From Streptomyces sp. CHD11 (GTDB lineage: Bacteria > Actinomycetota > Actinomycetes > Streptomycetales > Streptomycetaceae), in assembly GCF_018638295.1 (NCBI RefSeq), contig NZ_JABTTS010000007.1, positions 147,439 through 211,438 on the forward strand: a DNA stretch of 64,000 nt. Direction: 5' to 3'. Position numbers and translations under genes: made by a program. Below the pieces are notes generated by a model. It ran no database searches and was not told the origin of the DNA. It saw nothing but the letters and a program-made list of their open reading frames with translations. Shown here piece after piece: positions 25,996 through 36,682 of this stretch. Positions within the stretch are counted from its first letter, which is position 1. Each line of letters opens with the position of its first letter.

Positions 25996-26002
25996 CGAAC
26001 CG

Positions 26003-26290
26003 ATGTCGCGGTGGGCCGAGCGCCGTGCCGCCAAGGTCGGACGGCTCCGTGCCGTCCCCTTGACCGGGGGTGACGGTCCACAGGGAGCACATCTGACTCC
26101 TGACGCCCCACGAGTGATCCCGTGGTGGAACGGGTACTTGTGGGAGCCGTACGCCCTCACGGTCAACCTCGCGGAGGCCAAGCGCATCCTGTTTCCCAGC
26201 CCCGAGCCCACTCCGGCCCCGAGGCCGGTTCCGCTGACCGAGCCCGGCCATGGGACCGGCAGGCACCGAAAGCCTCAGGCGCCGCGATAG
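26003..26290 (+). CDS. Small orphan protein ending the RiPP operon
   Basis: The protein has 95 residues from ATG 26003; a TTG at 25985 would overlap the methyltransferase end by 11 nt and is also possible. The N-terminus is basic (RWAERRAAKVGRLRAV), the middle is aromatic and conserved-looking (RVIPWWNGYLWEPYALTVNLAEAKRILFP), and the tail is Pro-rich and basic. There is no signal peptide or TM. Tight linkage (7 nt) to the methyltransferase argues for a job in the same pathway, such as leader binding or immunity. I do not recognise the family. The following 196 bp to pntA show no further gene. Confidence 0.6.
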   Translation: MSRWAERRAAKVGRLRAVPLTGGDGPQGAHLTPDAPRVIPWWNGYLWEPYALTVNLAEAKRILFPSPEPTPAPRPVPLTEPGHGTGRHRKPQAPR

Positions 26291-26486
26291 CCATGGGGAC
26301 CTGCAGGCCACCGTCCAGGGCACTCACCGCTTCCCTGGCAGCGCGCCTTCTTCAGCCGCCTGCCTGCCCCGGCAGCGAGTGCTGTGGCACGGCACACGTG
26401 TCGTACGTCCGGTGAACCCGGAATACTTCGGTCCCTCGCGCATCTGTACAGCAGTGTCCCTGACTCCCTAGACAAGAGAGCCGAAG

Positions 26487-28022
26487 ATGCTCATCGGAGT
26501 GATACGAGAGACCAAACCCGGAGAGACCCGGGTGGCGGCCACGCCTGTGACGGTCAAGCAGCTGACCGGGCTGGGATACGAGGTGGTGGTCGAGGCCGGG
26601 GCGGGTGAGGGCTCGGGGTTCACCGACGAGGCGTACGCCGGAGCCGGTGCCACGGTGGGTACGTCCGGGCAGGCGTGGGGTGCCGACCTGGTCTTCCGGG
26701 TGAACGGCCCCGAACTCTCCGAAGTGCACCGGATCAAGGAGGGGGCGACGCTGGTCGCCCCGCTGGCTCCGGCGGCCCGCGGCGACCTGCTGACGGCGCT
26801 GGCCGCGCGCAAGATCGACGCCTTCGCGATGGACGTGGTCCCGCGCATCTCCCGGGCCCAGTCGCTGGACATCCTCTCCAGCCAGGCCAACATCGCCGGA
26901 TACCGGGCGGTCATCGAGGCGGCGCACCACTTCGGCCGCTTCTTCACCGGGCAGGTGACCGCGGCGGGCAAGGTGCCGCCGGCCAAGGTGCTCGTCGCCG
27001 GAGCCGGTGTGGCGGGCCTGGCCGCGATCGGGGCCGCCGCCTCCCTGGGGGCGATCGTCCGGGCCACCGACCCGCGGCCGGAGGTCGCCGACCAGGTGAA
27101 GTCGGTCGGCGGTGCCTACCTGCCGGTGGACGTCGCGGTCGAGGAGTCGGCCGACGGGTACGCCAGGGCGACCTCCGAGGCGTACGACAGGCGGGCCGCG
27201 GAGATCTACTCCGAGCAGGCCGCGGAGGTGGACATCATCATCACCACGGCCCTGATCCCGGGACGGGCCGCGCCGCGGCTGATCACGGCCGCCGACGTCG
27301 CCGCCATGAAACGGGGCAGCGTCATCGTCGACATGGCCGCAGCCCAGGGCGGGAACGTCGAGGGCACGGTCAAGGACGAGGTCGTCGTCACCGACAACGG
27401 CGTGACGATCATCGGCTACACCGACCTGCCGGCGCGTCTGCCGGCGCAGTCGTCCCAGCTGTACAGCGCCAACCTGGTCAGCCTGATGAAGCTGCTCACC
27501 CCCGCCAAGGACGGCCAGGTCGCACTGGACCTCGAGGACACCGTGCAGCGCGGGCTGACCGTGGTCCACGAGGGGGAGGTGCTCTGGCCGCCGCCCCCGG
27601 TGCAGGTGTCGGCGGCCCCGGCCGCGACGGCGAAGGCGCCGGAGAGGAGGGCGGAGCAGAAGGCGGGCAAGAAGCTCTCGCCGGCCGTCAGGACGGCCCT
27701 GGTCGGCGCCGGTGCGCTGGCGCTGTTCCTGATCAACGCGTTCGCGCCGTCGCAGATCACCCAGCACTTCACCGTGCTGGCGCTGGCGACCGTGGTCGGC
27801 TTCTACGTGATCGGGCACGTGCACCACGCGCTGCACACACCGCTGATGTCGGTCACCAACGCCATCTCCGGGATCGTCGTGGTGGGTTCACTGCTGCAGC
27901 TGACCGGGTCCGACAACGTGGTGCTGGTGCTCGCCGGCGTCGCCACGCTGCTCGCCTCGATCAACATCTTCGGCGGCTTCGCCGTCACCCGCCGCATGCT
28001 CTCGATGTTCCGGAAGGCCTGA
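26487..28022 (+). CDS. pntA: NAD(P) transhydrogenase subunit alpha
   Basis: The proton-translocating transhydrogenase moves hydride between NADH and NADP+ at the membrane. The 511-residue alpha subunit is the fused type: the NAD-binding dI domain (residues 1-375, with [20 protein letters not shown] and [22 protein letters not shown]) continues into a linker and about four TM helices (about 405-505). The dI loop carries GGNVEG and [15 protein letters not shown]. It is followed after 6 nt by pntB. The gene is read in the same direction as the RiPP cluster but is separated by 196 bp, so it probably has its own promoter. Confidence 0.93.
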   Translation: MLIGVIRETKPGETRVAATPVTVKQLTGLGYEVVVEAGAGEGSGFTDEAYAGAGATVGTSGQAWGADLVFRVNGPELSEVHRIKEGATLVAPLAPAARGDLLTALAARKIDAFAMDVVPRISRAQSLDILSSQANIAGYRAVIEAAHHFGRFFTGQVTAAGKVPPAKVLVAGAGVAGLAAIGAAASLGAIVRATDPRPEVADQVKSVGGAYLPVDVAVEESADGYARATSEAYDRRAAEIYSEQAAEVDIIITTALIPGRAAPRLITAADVAAMKRGSVIVDMAAAQGGNVEGTVKDEVVVTDNGVTIIGYTDLPARLPAQSSQLYSANLVSLMKLLTPAKDGQVALDLEDTVQRGLTVVHEGEVLWPPPPVQVSAAPAATAKAPERRAEQKAGKKLSPAVRTALVGAGALALFLINAFAPSQITQHFTVLALATVVGFYVIGHVHHALHTPLMSVTNAISGIVVVGSLLQLTGSDNVVLVLAGVATLLASINIFGGFAVTRRMLSMFRKA

Positions 28023-28028
28023 CACGAC

Positions 28029-29420
28029 ATGGACATCCTCTCGGCCTCCGGCGCGGCGTACCTGGTCGCCGCCCTGCTGTTCATCCTCGCGCTGGCCGGG
28101 CTCTCCCGGCACGAGAGCGCCGTCCAGGGCTGGGGCTACGGTGTCGCGGGCATGACGCTCGCGCTCGCCGCCACGGTCCTGCGGGTCACCGACGTCGCTC
28201 CGGCCGCCTCCGTCATCGTGCTGGTGTCCGCGGTCGCGGTCGGCGCGGTCGTCGGACTGTGGGCCGCGAGACGGGTGGAGATGACCGGCATGCCCGAACT
28301 CATCGCGCTGCTGCACTCCTTCGTCGGTCTGGCCGCGGTGCTGATCGGCTGGAACGGTCACCTGGAGGCGGGTTCGCACGCGGACGGCATCCATCACGCC
28401 GAGGTCTTCATCGGCGTCTTCATCGGCGCGGTCACCTTCACCGGCTCGGTCGTCGCCTTCCTCAAGCTGTCGGCGCGGATGAAGTCCGCTCCGCTGATGC
28501 TGCCGGGCAAGAACGCCGTCAACGTCGGCGCGCTCGCCGCCTTCGTCGTCCTCACCGTGCTGTACGTCGTCACTCCCGCGCTCGGGCTGCTGATCGCGGT
28601 CACCGTGCTGGCGCTGGCGCTCGGCTGGCACCTGGTCGCCTCCATCGGCGGCGGTGACATGCCCGTGGTCGTCTCGATGCTCAACAGCTACTCCGGCTGG
28701 GCGGCCGCCGCTTCGGGGTTCCTGCTGCAGAACGACCTGCTGATCGTCACCGGCGCGCTGGTCGGCTCCTCCGGCGCCTACCTCTCCTACATCATGTGCA
28801 AGGCGATGAACCGCTCCTTCCTCTCGGTGATCGCCGGCGGCTTCGGGATCGAGGCCGGCCCGTCCGGCGACCAGGACCACGGTGAGCACCGGGAGGTCTC
28901 CGCCGAGGAGACGGCCGAACTCCTCCTGTCGGCCTCGTCCGTCGTGATCACCCCCGGCTACGGCATGGCGGTGGCCCAGGCCCAGTACCCGGTCGCGGAG
29001 CTGACCCGGCTGCTGCAGGAGAAGGGCGTCGACGTGCGCTTCGCCGTCCACCCGGTGGCCGGCCGACTGCCGGGCCACATGAACGTGCTGCTGGCCGAGG
29101 CGAAGGTGCCCTACGACATCGTCCTGGAGATGGACGAGATCAACGACGACCTCTCCGCCACCGACGTCGTGCTCGTCATCGGAGCCAACGACACCGTCAA
29201 CCCGGCGGCGACCGACGACCCGGACTCGCCGATCGCCGGGATGCCGGTGCTGCGGGTGTGGGAGGCCGGGAACGTGGTGGTCTTCAAGCGGTCGATGGCC
29301 GCGGGCTACGCCGGGGTGCAGAACCCGCTGTTCTTCCGGGAGAACTCCCAGATGCTCTTCGGCGACGCCAAGACCCGGGTCGACGAGATCGTGGGCGCCC
29401 TCTCGAGGGTGCCCGCCTGA
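28029..29420 (+). CDS. pntB: NAD(P) transhydrogenase subunit beta
   Basis: The 463-residue partner of PntA has eight or nine N-terminal TM helices carrying the proton path. They are followed by the NADP-binding dIII domain from about residue 285, with [44 protein letters not shown] and the ANDTVNPAA motif close to the nicotinamide. The C-terminal [19 protein letters not shown] is strongly conserved in the family. Its start lies 6 nt after pntA, with a ribosome site inside the pntA tail (GGAAGG). Confidence 0.94.
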   Translation: MDILSASGAAYLVAALLFILALAGLSRHESAVQGWGYGVAGMTLALAATVLRVTDVAPAASVIVLVSAVAVGAVVGLWAARRVEMTGMPELIALLHSFVGLAAVLIGWNGHLEAGSHADGIHHAEVFIGVFIGAVTFTGSVVAFLKLSARMKSAPLMLPGKNAVNVGALAAFVVLTVLYVVTPALGLLIAVTVLALALGWHLVASIGGGDMPVVVSMLNSYSGWAAAASGFLLQNDLLIVTGALVGSSGAYLSYIMCKAMNRSFLSVIAGGFGIEAGPSGDQDHGEHREVSAEETAELLLSASSVVITPGYGMAVAQAQYPVAELTRLLQEKGVDVRFAVHPVAGRLPGHMNVLLAEAKVPYDIVLEMDEINDDLSATDVVLVIGANDTVNPAATDDPDSPIAGMPVLRVWEAGNVVVFKRSMAAGYAGVQNPLFFRENSQMLFGDAKTRVDEIVGALSRVPA

Positions 29421-29534
29421 GCGGCGCCGGACGGCAGCCGGCCGGTGCGGTCCTTCCCGGGTCGCGCCGGCCGGCCGTCCGCGGGGTTTGCGGACCGGAC
29501 ACCCCCTGTCACACCGCACCGGTACCGTCGGATC

Positions 29535-31811
29535 ATGCCCAACCAGTCCCCGGCCGGGGCCGCAGCCCCCCCAGAGCGCCGCCTCGCCACCCTCGAAGGT
29601 GTACTGGAGCGGATCACCTACGCCAACGAGGAGAACGGCTACACGGTCGCCCGGGTCGACACCGGCAGAGGCGCCGGTGATCTGCTCACCGTGGTCGGTG
29701 CGCTGCTCGGCGCGCAGGTCGGGGAGTCCCTCCGGATGGAGGGGAGCTGGGGGTCGCACCCGCAGTACGGCAAGCAGTTCCACGTCGAGAACTACACGAC
29801 CGTGCTGCCGGCCACCGTCCAGGGCATCCGGCGCTATCTGGGATCCGGACTGGTCAAGGGCATCGGCCCGGTCTTCGCCGACCGGATCACCCAGCACTTC
29901 GGCATCGACACCCTCACCGTCATCGAGGAGGAGCCCGAGCGGCTCATCGAGGTCCCCGGGCTCGGGCCCAAGCGGACCAGGAAGATCGCCGACGCCTGGG
30001 AGGAGCAGAAGGCGATCAAGGAGGTCATGCTCTTCCTCCAGACCGTGGAGGTGTCCACCTCCATCGCCGTGCGCATCTACAAGAAGTACGGCGACGCCTC
30101 GATCTCCGTCGTGAAGAACCAGCCGTACCGCCTCGCCGCCGACGTCTGGGGCATCGGCTTCCTCACCGCCGACAGGATCGCCCAGTCCGTCGGCATCCCG
30201 CACGACAGCCCCGACCGGGCGAAGGCCGGACTGCAGTACGCGCTGTCGCAGGCCACCGACCAGGGGCACTGCTATCTCCCCGAGGAGAAGCTGATCGCCG
30301 ACGCGGTGAAGCTGCTCCAGGTGGACACCGGGCTCGTCATCGAGTGCCTCGCCGAGCTGGCCGCCGAACCCGCGGAGGGGGAGGACCCCGGAGTCGTGCG
30401 GGAGAAGGTCCCCGACCCCCAGGGCGGCGATCCCGTCACCGCCGTCTACCTGGTCCCCTTCCATCGCGCCGAGGTCGCCCTCTCCGCCCAGGTGCGGCGG
30501 CTCCTGCGCGCGGACGAGGACCGGATGCCGGCGTTCCGGGACGTGGCCTGGGAGAAGGCGCTGGGCTGGCTGCGGGGCCGTACCGGAACGGACCTGGCCG
30601 CCGAGCAGGAGGCCGCCGTCCGGCTGGCCCTGACCGAGAAGGTCGCCGTCCTCACCGGCGGACCCGGCTGCGGCAAGTCCTTCACGGTCCGCTCGATCGT
30701 GGAGCTGGCCCGCGCCAAGCAGGCCAGGGTCGTCCTCGCCGCTCCCACCGGCCGCGCGGCGAAGCGGCTCGCCGAGCTGACCGGCGCCGAGGCCTCCACC
30801 GTGCACCGCCTGCTGGAGCTCAGGCCCGGCGGGGACGCGGCCTACGACCGGGACCGCCCGCTCGACGCCGACCTGGTGGTGGTCGACGAGGCGTCCATGC
30901 TGGACCTGCTGCTCGCCAACAAGCTGGTCAAGGCGGTGCCCCCGGGCGCCCACCTGCTCTTCGTCGGCGATGTCGACCAGCTCCCCAGCGTCGGCGCCGG
31001 CGAGGTGCTGCGGGACCTCCTCGCCGACGGCAGCCCCGTCCCCGCCGTCCGGCTCACCCGGGTCTTCCGCCAGGCCCAGCAGTCCGGCGTGGTGACCAAC
31101 GCGCACCGGATCAACGCCGGGCAGCATCCCGTCACCGACGGCATGAAGGACTTCTTCCTCTTCGTCGAGGACGACACCGAGGAGGCGGGCCGGCTCACCG
31201 TGGACGTCGCGGCGCGCCGCATCCCGGCGAAGTTCGGCCTCGACCCGCGCCGTGACGTGCAGGTCCTCGCGCCCATGCACCGCGGACCGGCCGGCGCGGG
31301 CACGCTCAACGGGCTGCTCCAGCAGGCCATCACCCCCGGCCGCCCCGACCTCGCCGAGAAGCGGTTCGGCGGCCGGGTCTTCCGCGTCGGCGACAAGGTG
31401 ACCCAGATCCGCAACAATTACGAGAAGGGGGAGAACGGAGTCTTCAACGGCACCGTGGGCGTCGTCACCGCGCTCGACCCGGTCGACCAGCGCCTGACGG
31501 TGCGGACCGACGAGGACGAGGAGGTGCCGTACGACTTCGACGAACTCGACGAACTGGCACACGCCTACGCCGTGACCATCCACCGCTCCCAGGGCAGCGA
31601 GTACCCGGCGGTCGTCATCCCGGTGACGACGGGCGCCTGGATGATGCTCCAGCGCAATCTGATCTACACGGCGGTCACCCGGGCCAGACAGCTGGTCGTC
31701 CTGGTCGGCTCCCGCAAGGCGATCGGACAGGCGGTGCGCACGGTCTCGGCGGGCCGCCGGTGCACGGCGCTGGACTTCCGGCTCGCCGGTTCCCGCCTCA
31801 CGGACGGGTGA
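29535..31811 (+). CDS. recD2: ATP-dependent RecD2-type DNA helicase (SF1B)
   Basis: The 758-residue protein has the RecD2 layout: an N-terminal OB-like and helix-hairpin-helix part (LVKGIGPVFADRITQHFG, LIEVPGLGPKRTRKIADAW), then helicase domains with Walker A LTGGPGCGKSFTVRS, Walker B LVVVDEASMLD and motif III FVGDVDQLPSVGAGEVL. The C-terminal UvrD-like motif is HAYAVTIHRSQGSEYPAVVIP. RecD2 acts in DNA repair outside RecBCD, unwinding in the 5' to 3' direction. ATG 29535 is preceded by a plausible promoter-proximal region, and there is a 114-nt gap after pntB. Confidence 0.9.
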   Translation: MPNQSPAGAAAPPERRLATLEGVLERITYANEENGYTVARVDTGRGAGDLLTVVGALLGAQVGESLRMEGSWGSHPQYGKQFHVENYTTVLPATVQGIRRYLGSGLVKGIGPVFADRITQHFGIDTLTVIEEEPERLIEVPGLGPKRTRKIADAWEEQKAIKEVMLFLQTVEVSTSIAVRIYKKYGDASISVVKNQPYRLAADVWGIGFLTADRIAQSVGIPHDSPDRAKAGLQYALSQATDQGHCYLPEEKLIADAVKLLQVDTGLVIECLAELAAEPAEGEDPGVVREKVPDPQGGDPVTAVYLVPFHRAEVALSAQVRRLLRADEDRMPAFRDVAWEKALGWLRGRTGTDLAAEQEAAVRLALTEKVAVLTGGPGCGKSFTVRSIVELARAKQARVVLAAPTGRAAKRLAELTGAEASTVHRLLELRPGGDAAYDRDRPLDADLVVVDEASMLDLLLANKLVKAVPPGAHLLFVGDVDQLPSVGAGEVLRDLLADGSPVPAVRLTRVFRQAQQSGVVTNAHRINAGQHPVTDGMKDFFLFVEDDTEEAGRLTVDVAARRIPAKFGLDPRRDVQVLAPMHRGPAGAGTLNGLLQQAITPGRPDLAEKRFGGRVFRVGDKVTQIRNNYEKGENGVFNGTVGVVTALDPVDQRLTVRTDEDEEVPYDFDELDELAHAYAVTIHRSQGSEYPAVVIPVTTGAWMMLQRNLIYTAVTRARQLVVLVGSRKAIGQAVRTVSAGRRCTALDFRLAGSRLTDG

Positions 31812-32043
31812 ATCACCGCCGTGAGCGGTCCGTCACCAAAAAATGATCGATCAAATGAGTCACGAAGGTCACAGAGGCCTTCCGGAAGCGGAACGCAGCG
31901 GGCAGGATGGGGAAGTTGGCGGCACTCAGTGCCGCCGATAGGCCCGATGGTCGACCCCGAGTGCACTCTCCTGAGCCAAGTGGGGGATGGTAGAGACAGT
32001 CAGGGCACCTCGAAGATGAGGCACAACGTCGGTGAGGGAAGAC

Positions 32044-33336
32044 GTGAGCGACGACAACTCTGTAGTACTGCGGTACGACGGCAGCGAGTACACCTACCCG
32101 GTGATCGACAGCACGGTCGGTGACAAGGGCTTCGACATCGGCAAGCTCCGCGCCCAGACCGGTCTGGTGACGCTGGACAGCGGCTACGGCAACACCGCCG
32201 CCTATAAATCCGGGGTCACCTATCTCGACGGCGAGGCCGGCATCCTCCGGTACCGCGGCTACCCGATCGAGCAGCTGGCGGAGCGCTCCACCTTCCTGGA
32301 GGTCGCCTATCTGCTGATCAACGGCGAACTGCCGACCGTCGACGAGCTGGCCACGTTCAAGGGCGACATCACGCAGCACACCCTGCTGCACGAGGACGTC
32401 AAGAACTTCTACAAGGGCTTCCCGCGCGACGCCCACCCGATGGCGATGCTGTCGTCGGTGGTCTCCGCGCTGTCGACGTTCTACCAGGACAGCCACAACC
32501 CGTTCGACGAGCAGCAGCGCAACCTCTCCACCACCCGGCTGCTGGCCAAGCTTCCGACGATCGCGGCGTACGCGTACAAGAAGTCGGTCGGCCACCCGTT
32601 CGTCTACCCGCGCAACGACCTCGGTTACGTCGAGAACTTCCTGCGCATGACCTTCTCGGTCCCCGCGCAGGACTACGACCTCGACCCGGTCGTCGTCGCC
32701 GCGCTGGAGAAGCTGCTCATCCTGCACGCGGACCACGAGCAGAACTGCTCGACCTCCACCGTGCGCCTGGTCGGCTCCTCGCAGGCGAACATGTTCGCCT
32801 CGATCTCCGCCGGCATCTCCGCCCTGTGGGGCCCGCTGCACGGTGGCGCCAACCAGTCGGTGCTGGAGATGCTCGAGGGCATCCAGGCCCAGGGCGGTGA
32901 CGTCGACTCCTTCATCCGCAAGGTGAAGAACAAGGAGGACGGCGTTCGCCTGATGGGCTTCGGCCACCGGGTCTACAAGAACTTCGACCCGCGCGCCCAG
33001 ATCATCAAGGCCGCCGCGCACGACGTGCTGTCCGCTCTCGGCAAGTCCGACGAGCTGCTGGACATCGCGCTGAAGCTGGAGGAGCACGCGCTCTCCGACG
33101 ACTACTTCGTCTCGCGCAGCCTCTACCCGAACGTCGACTTCTACACCGGTCTGATCTACCGGGCCATGGGCTTCCCGACCGAGATGTTCACGGTCCTGTT
33201 CGCCCTCGGCCGTCTCCCGGGATGGATCGCCCAGTGGCACGAGATGATCAAGGAGCCGGGTTCCCGCATCGGCCGCCCGCGCCAGATCTACACGGGCGTC
33301 GTCGAGCGCGACTTCGTCCCGGTCGAGCAGCGCTGA
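32044..33336 (+). CDS. gltA: Citrate synthase
   Basis: The 430-residue type II citrate synthase joins acetyl-CoA and oxaloacetate at the entry to the TCA cycle. The catalytic residues are visible: His in ALWGPLHGGANQ, His in MGFGHRVYKNFDPRA and Asp in NVDFYTGLIYRAMG. The N-terminal domain (LRYDGSEYTYPVIDSTVG) belongs to the allosteric hexameric type. I chose GTG 32044 because GAGGGAAGAC lies directly in front; an earlier GTG at 32032 is possible. The 232-bp gap upstream should hold its promoter. In S. coelicolor the major citrate synthase is called citA. Confidence 0.95.
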   Translation: MSDDNSVVLRYDGSEYTYPVIDSTVGDKGFDIGKLRAQTGLVTLDSGYGNTAAYKSGVTYLDGEAGILRYRGYPIEQLAERSTFLEVAYLLINGELPTVDELATFKGDITQHTLLHEDVKNFYKGFPRDAHPMAMLSSVVSALSTFYQDSHNPFDEQQRNLSTTRLLAKLPTIAAYAYKKSVGHPFVYPRNDLGYVENFLRMTFSVPAQDYDLDPVVVAALEKLLILHADHEQNCSTSTVRLVGSSQANMFASISAGISALWGPLHGGANQSVLEMLEGIQAQGGDVDSFIRKVKNKEDGVRLMGFGHRVYKNFDPRAQIIKAAAHDVLSALGKSDELLDIALKLEEHALSDDYFVSRSLYPNVDFYTGLIYRAMGFPTEMFTVLFALGRLPGWIAQWHEMIKEPGSRIGRPRQIYTGVVERDFVPVEQR

Positions 33337-33895
33337 CACCTGCGGGTACGGTCGCCCACGACCCTTCGGACGGGTTGCACCGCAGCAAAGGAAAGGCGCC
33401 CCGGCCGCCGGTCCCCCCACGGGCCGACGTACCGGGGCGCCTTCCCATGTCCCGGTACGGATTCCCCCCACGGGATCCGGCCGGGCGTCTGTGAGAACAG
33501 CGCCTGAATCGCTGTGTGAGCACGGACGGACCTGAACCCGTCGTACTCGTCGGTGTGCGGTCTGCCGGGACAACGCACGTTCGGGAGGGCCGCTCAAAGC
33601 TCCCCGGCTGGTACGTGCCCCGGCAACGCAATCTCCGGAAAAGTCCCCCAAGACATCCCCGGACCGTCAGGAAACGCCCCCCAAGACGTTGCCTGACATC
33701 GCCAACTTAGACCTTCGAACCCCTTCGATGGTTACGTTCAGATCACTGTGATCTGCGTCTCTTGCGCATCCCCTCAAGGTACGCAAGAGCCGCAAAGCTC
33801 TCACGGGACCCAAGCGTAAGGAAGATGCGCGAGCCGTGTGAAGAGCTTATGTGAGGGTCTTACCGTACTCCAGGGGTACACCCCAACTTGAGACC
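33337..33895. other. Gene-free stretch between converging gltA and copA, with two dyads
   Basis: Besides the terminator at 33393-33443 this 559-bp stretch holds a perfect 17-bp palindrome, CAGATCACTGTGATCTG (33739-33755). Directly after it is a second dyad, CTCTTGCG (33759-33766) paired with CGCAAGAG (33782-33789). A very short frame with a good ribosome site begins at ATG 33825 (GTAAGGAAG upstream) and encodes only nine residues. No longer coding frame with family resemblance is seen. The dyads could be an operator plus hairpin of an unannotated small RNA. This is tentative. Confidence 0.5.
33393..33443 (+). terminator. Hairpin terminator of citrate synthase
   Basis: Perfect 12-bp inverted repeat (33393-33404 and 33432-33443) with extra GC pairing inside, starting 57 nt after the stop codon. 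No U-tract is present. Confidence 0.8.
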
Positions 33896-36193
33896 TCAAT
33901 GAAACGCCCGCAGCCGCAGACTGTTGGTCACCACGAACACCGAGGAGAACGCCATGGCGCCACCGGCGATCATCGGGTTCAGCAGTCCCGCGGCGGCCAG
34001 CGGCAGCGCGGCCACGTTGTAGCCGAAGGCCCAGACCAGATTGCCCTTGATGGTGGCGAGGGTCCGGCGGGACAGCCGTATCGCGTCCGCCGCCACCCGC
34101 AGATCGCCGCGCACCAGGGTCAGGTCGCCCGCCTCGATCGCCGCGTCCGTGCCGGTGCCCATGGCCAGACCCAGATCAGCGACAGCCAGTGCGGCCGCGT
34201 CGTTGACGCCGTCACCGACCATGGCCACGCAGCGCCCCTCGGCCTGGAGCTGCCGTACGACCTCGGCCTTGTCCTCGGGCAGTACCTCGGCGATCACCCG
34301 GTCGATGCCCACGGTCTTCGCCACCGCCTCGGCCACGGCCCGGTTGTCGCCGGTGAGCAGGACCGGCGCGAGTCCGAGGGCGCGCAGTGCGCGCACCGCC
34401 TCGGCGCTGGTCTCCTTCACGGTGTCGGCGACCGCGAGGACACCCCGTGCCGCCCCGTCCCAGCCCGCCACCACGGCCGTGTACCCGGCCCGCTCGGCCT
34501 CGTCCTTCGCCCGGGCCAGCTCGGGCGGCAGTTCGCCGCCGAAGAGCCCGGAGAACCGCCCCACGGCCACCTCATGGCCTTCCACCCGCCCCCGTACGCC
34601 CCGCCCCGGGACGTTCTCGAAGCGCTCGACCGCGGGCAGCGCGCCGGCCCTCCCCGACTCCCGGCTTCGCTCGAGCGGGGGGACCCCCGTTTCGGCGCCC
34701 GCGGCGATCGCCTGCGCGACGGGGTGCTCGGAGGCGTGCTCCAGGGCCCCCGCGAGCCGCAGCAACTGCGTCTCGTCCTCACCCTCGGCGGTGTACACCT
34801 GCTGGAGGGACATCCGCCCGGTGGTGACGGTGCCGGTCTTGTCCAGGACCACGGTGTCGACCCGCCGGGTGGACTCCAGGACCTCCGGGCCCTTGATGAG
34901 GATGCCGAGCTGGGCGCCGCGCCCGGTGCCGACCATCAGCGCGGTCGGCGTGGCGAGCCCCAGGGCGCAGGGGCAGGCGATGATCATGACGGCGACGGCC
35001 GCGGTGAAGGCGGCGACCGTGTCGCCGGTGGAGCCGAGCCACAGCCCGAAGGTGCCGGCCGCGATCAGCAGCACCACGGGGACGAAGACGCCGGAGATCC
35101 GGTCGGCGAGGCGCTGCACCTCGGCCTTGCCGTTCTGCGCCTCCTCCACCAGCTTCGCCATCCGCGCGAGCCGGGTGTCGGAGCCGATCCGGGTCGCCTC
35201 GACGACGAGCCGGCCGCCCGCGTTGACCGTGGCACCGGTGACGGTGTCGCCGACGGTGACGTCCACCGGCACGGACTCGCCGGTCAGCATGGAGGCGTCC
35301 ACGGCGGAGAAGCCCTCCAGGACCGTGCCGTCGGTGGCGATCTTCTCCCCGGGCCGTACGACGAAGCGGTCGCCCACGACCAGCTGGTCCGCCGCGATCC
35401 GCACCTCCCGTCCCTCGCGGAGCACGGTCACCTCCTTGGCGCCCAGCTCCATCAGCGCCCGCAGGGCCGCTCCCGCGCGGCGCTTGGAGCGGGCTTCCAG
35501 ATAGCGGCCGAGCAGGAGGAACACGGTGACGCCGGCGACCACCTCCAGGTAGATCATGGAGGCGCCGTCGGCGCGGGAGACGGTGAACTCGAAGGGGTGC
35601 CGCATGCCGGGCATGCCCGCGTCGCCGAGGAACAGTGCCCACAGGGACCAGCCGAACGCGGCGAGCGTGCCGGCGGAGACCAGGGTGTCCATGGTGGCCG
35701 CGCCGTGCCGGAGGTTGGTCCAGGCGGCCCGGTGGAACGGCGCGGCGCCCCACACCATGACCGGCGCGGCCAGGGTGAGCGAGAGCCACTGCCAGTTGTC
35801 GAACTGCAGGGGCGGGATCATCGCGAGGAGGACGACGGGCAGGGCGAGGAGCGCGGAGACGGCCAGCCGGTGGCGCAGGACGGCCGTCTCGGGATCGGCC
35901 TGCGTGTCGGGACCCTCCTCGGTCGCCTCCCGCACGGGTTCCTCGGCGGTGTAGCCGGTCCGCACCACCGTGGTGATCAGGTCGGCGACCTCGACGCCCG
36001 GCGGGTAGGTGATCCGGGCCTTCTCCGTCGCGTAGTTCACCGTGGCGGTGACGCCGTCCATGCGGTTGAGCTTCTTCTCGACGCGGGCCGCGCAGGAGGC
36101 GCAGGTCATCCCGCCGATGAGCAGCTCGACCTCCGAGGCCGCCGGCTGCTCGGCGGCGGCCGGGGCCTCGGGGGCTGTGGTGGTGCTGGTCAT
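33896..36193 (-). CDS. copA: Copper-exporting P1B-type ATPase CopA
   Basis: The 765-residue protein pumps Cu(I) out of the cell. It has one N-terminal heavy-metal-associated domain ([17 protein letters not shown]), eight expected TM helices and the metal-path motif [11 protein letters not shown]. The phosphorylation site is [12 protein letters not shown] (Asp), and the nucleotide domain has HPVAQAI and [15 protein letters not shown] 36193 has AGGAGTACGGAC upstream; the open frame before it is not coding-like. It lies 163 nt behind copZ on the same strand and is probably co-regulated by copper through the CsoR-type operator. Confidence 0.95.
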   Translation of the reverse strand: MTSTTTAPEAPAAAEQPAASEVELLIGGMTCASCAARVEKKLNRMDGVTATVNYATEKARITYPPGVEVADLITTVVRTGYTAEEPVREATEEGPDTQADPETAVLRHRLAVSALLALPVVLLAMIPPLQFDNWQWLSLTLAAPVMVWGAAPFHRAAWTNLRHGAATMDTLVSAGTLAAFGWSLWALFLGDAGMPGMRHPFEFTVSRADGASMIYLEVVAGVTVFLLLGRYLEARSKRRAGAALRALMELGAKEVTVLREGREVRIAADQLVVGDRFVVRPGEKIATDGTVLEGFSAVDASMLTGESVPVDVTVGDTVTGATVNAGGRLVVEATRIGSDTRLARMAKLVEEAQNGKAEVQRLADRISGVFVPVVLLIAAGTFGLWLGSTGDTVAAFTAAVAVMIIACPCALGLATPTALMVGTGRGAQLGILIKGPEVLESTRRVDTVVLDKTGTVTTGRMSLQQVYTAEGEDETQLLRLAGALEHASEHPVAQAIAAGAETGVPPLERSRESGRAGALPAVERFENVPGRGVRGRVEGHEVAVGRFSGLFGGELPPELARAKDEAERAGYTAVVAGWDGAARGVLAVADTVKETSAEAVRALRALGLAPVLLTGDNRAVAEAVAKTVGIDRVIAEVLPEDKAEVVRQLQAEGRCVAMVGDGVNDAAALAVADLGLAMGTGTDAAIEAGDLTLVRGDLRVAADAIRLSRRTLATIKGNLVWAFGYNVAALPLAAAGLLNPMIAGGAMAFSSVFVVTNSLRLRAFH

Positions 36194-36356
36194 GTCCGTA
36201 CTCCTGGGACGTCCGGGAACCGGTGCGGGAGGGGGCGGGCGGGCCCCGGCGTGCGGGCCGTCGCGTGCGGGCCACGGGGAACGGGTGGCCGGTACGGCCC
36301 GCTTCACGCCGGGTGGGTGCGCGGCCCCGGTTCGGACGGCCGCGCCGGCGCCTTGC

Positions 36357-36596
36357 TCAGAGCGTTCCGGTCAGCTCGAAACCGGCCTCGTCGACGGCCG
36401 CGCGCACGGCCGCCTCGTCGAGCGGGGCCGCGGAGACCACGGTCACCTCGCCGGAGGAGGCGACGGCCGCCACGGAGCTGACACCGGCGAGCTCGGAGAT
36501 CTCACCGGAGACGGCGCCTTCGCAATGCCCGCAGCTCATTCCGCTCACCTTGTACACGGTGGTGACGGAACCCTGGGTCTCGGTCTGGGAGGTCAT
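36357..36596 (-). CDS. copZ: Copper chaperone CopZ (heavy-metal-associated domain)
   Basis: The 79-residue single HMA domain has the beta-alpha-beta-beta-alpha-beta pattern and the Cu-binding MSCGHC loop ([17 protein letters not shown]). It should deliver Cu(I) to the N-terminal domain of CopA encoded next. There is no signal peptide, so it is cytosolic. It is the first gene after the CsoR-type operator. Confidence 0.93.
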   Translation of the reverse strand: MTSQTETQGSVTTVYKVSGMSCGHCEGAVSGEISELAGVSSVAAVASSGEVTVVSAAPLDEAAVRAAVDEAGFELTGTL

Positions 36597-36682
36597 GTCA
36601 TTGCTCCTCGTCGGGTGCGGGGGTGGGGGTGCGGGGGATGGGGTTGTCTGAAGGGGCCCCGGAGGGCCACTGTCTCCAGACT

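Noticed and set aside
27888..31583. Minus-strand open frame of about 1231 codons opposite pntA/pntB/recD2
   Set aside because: It is rich in Gly, Asp, Arg, Val and His with no domain, and its extent follows the codon pattern of the real plus-strand genes; a G+C-driven shadow.
33851..36481. Plus-strand open frame of about 876 codons opposite copA
   Set aside because: No recognisable fold and complementary to an unmistakable P-type ATPase.
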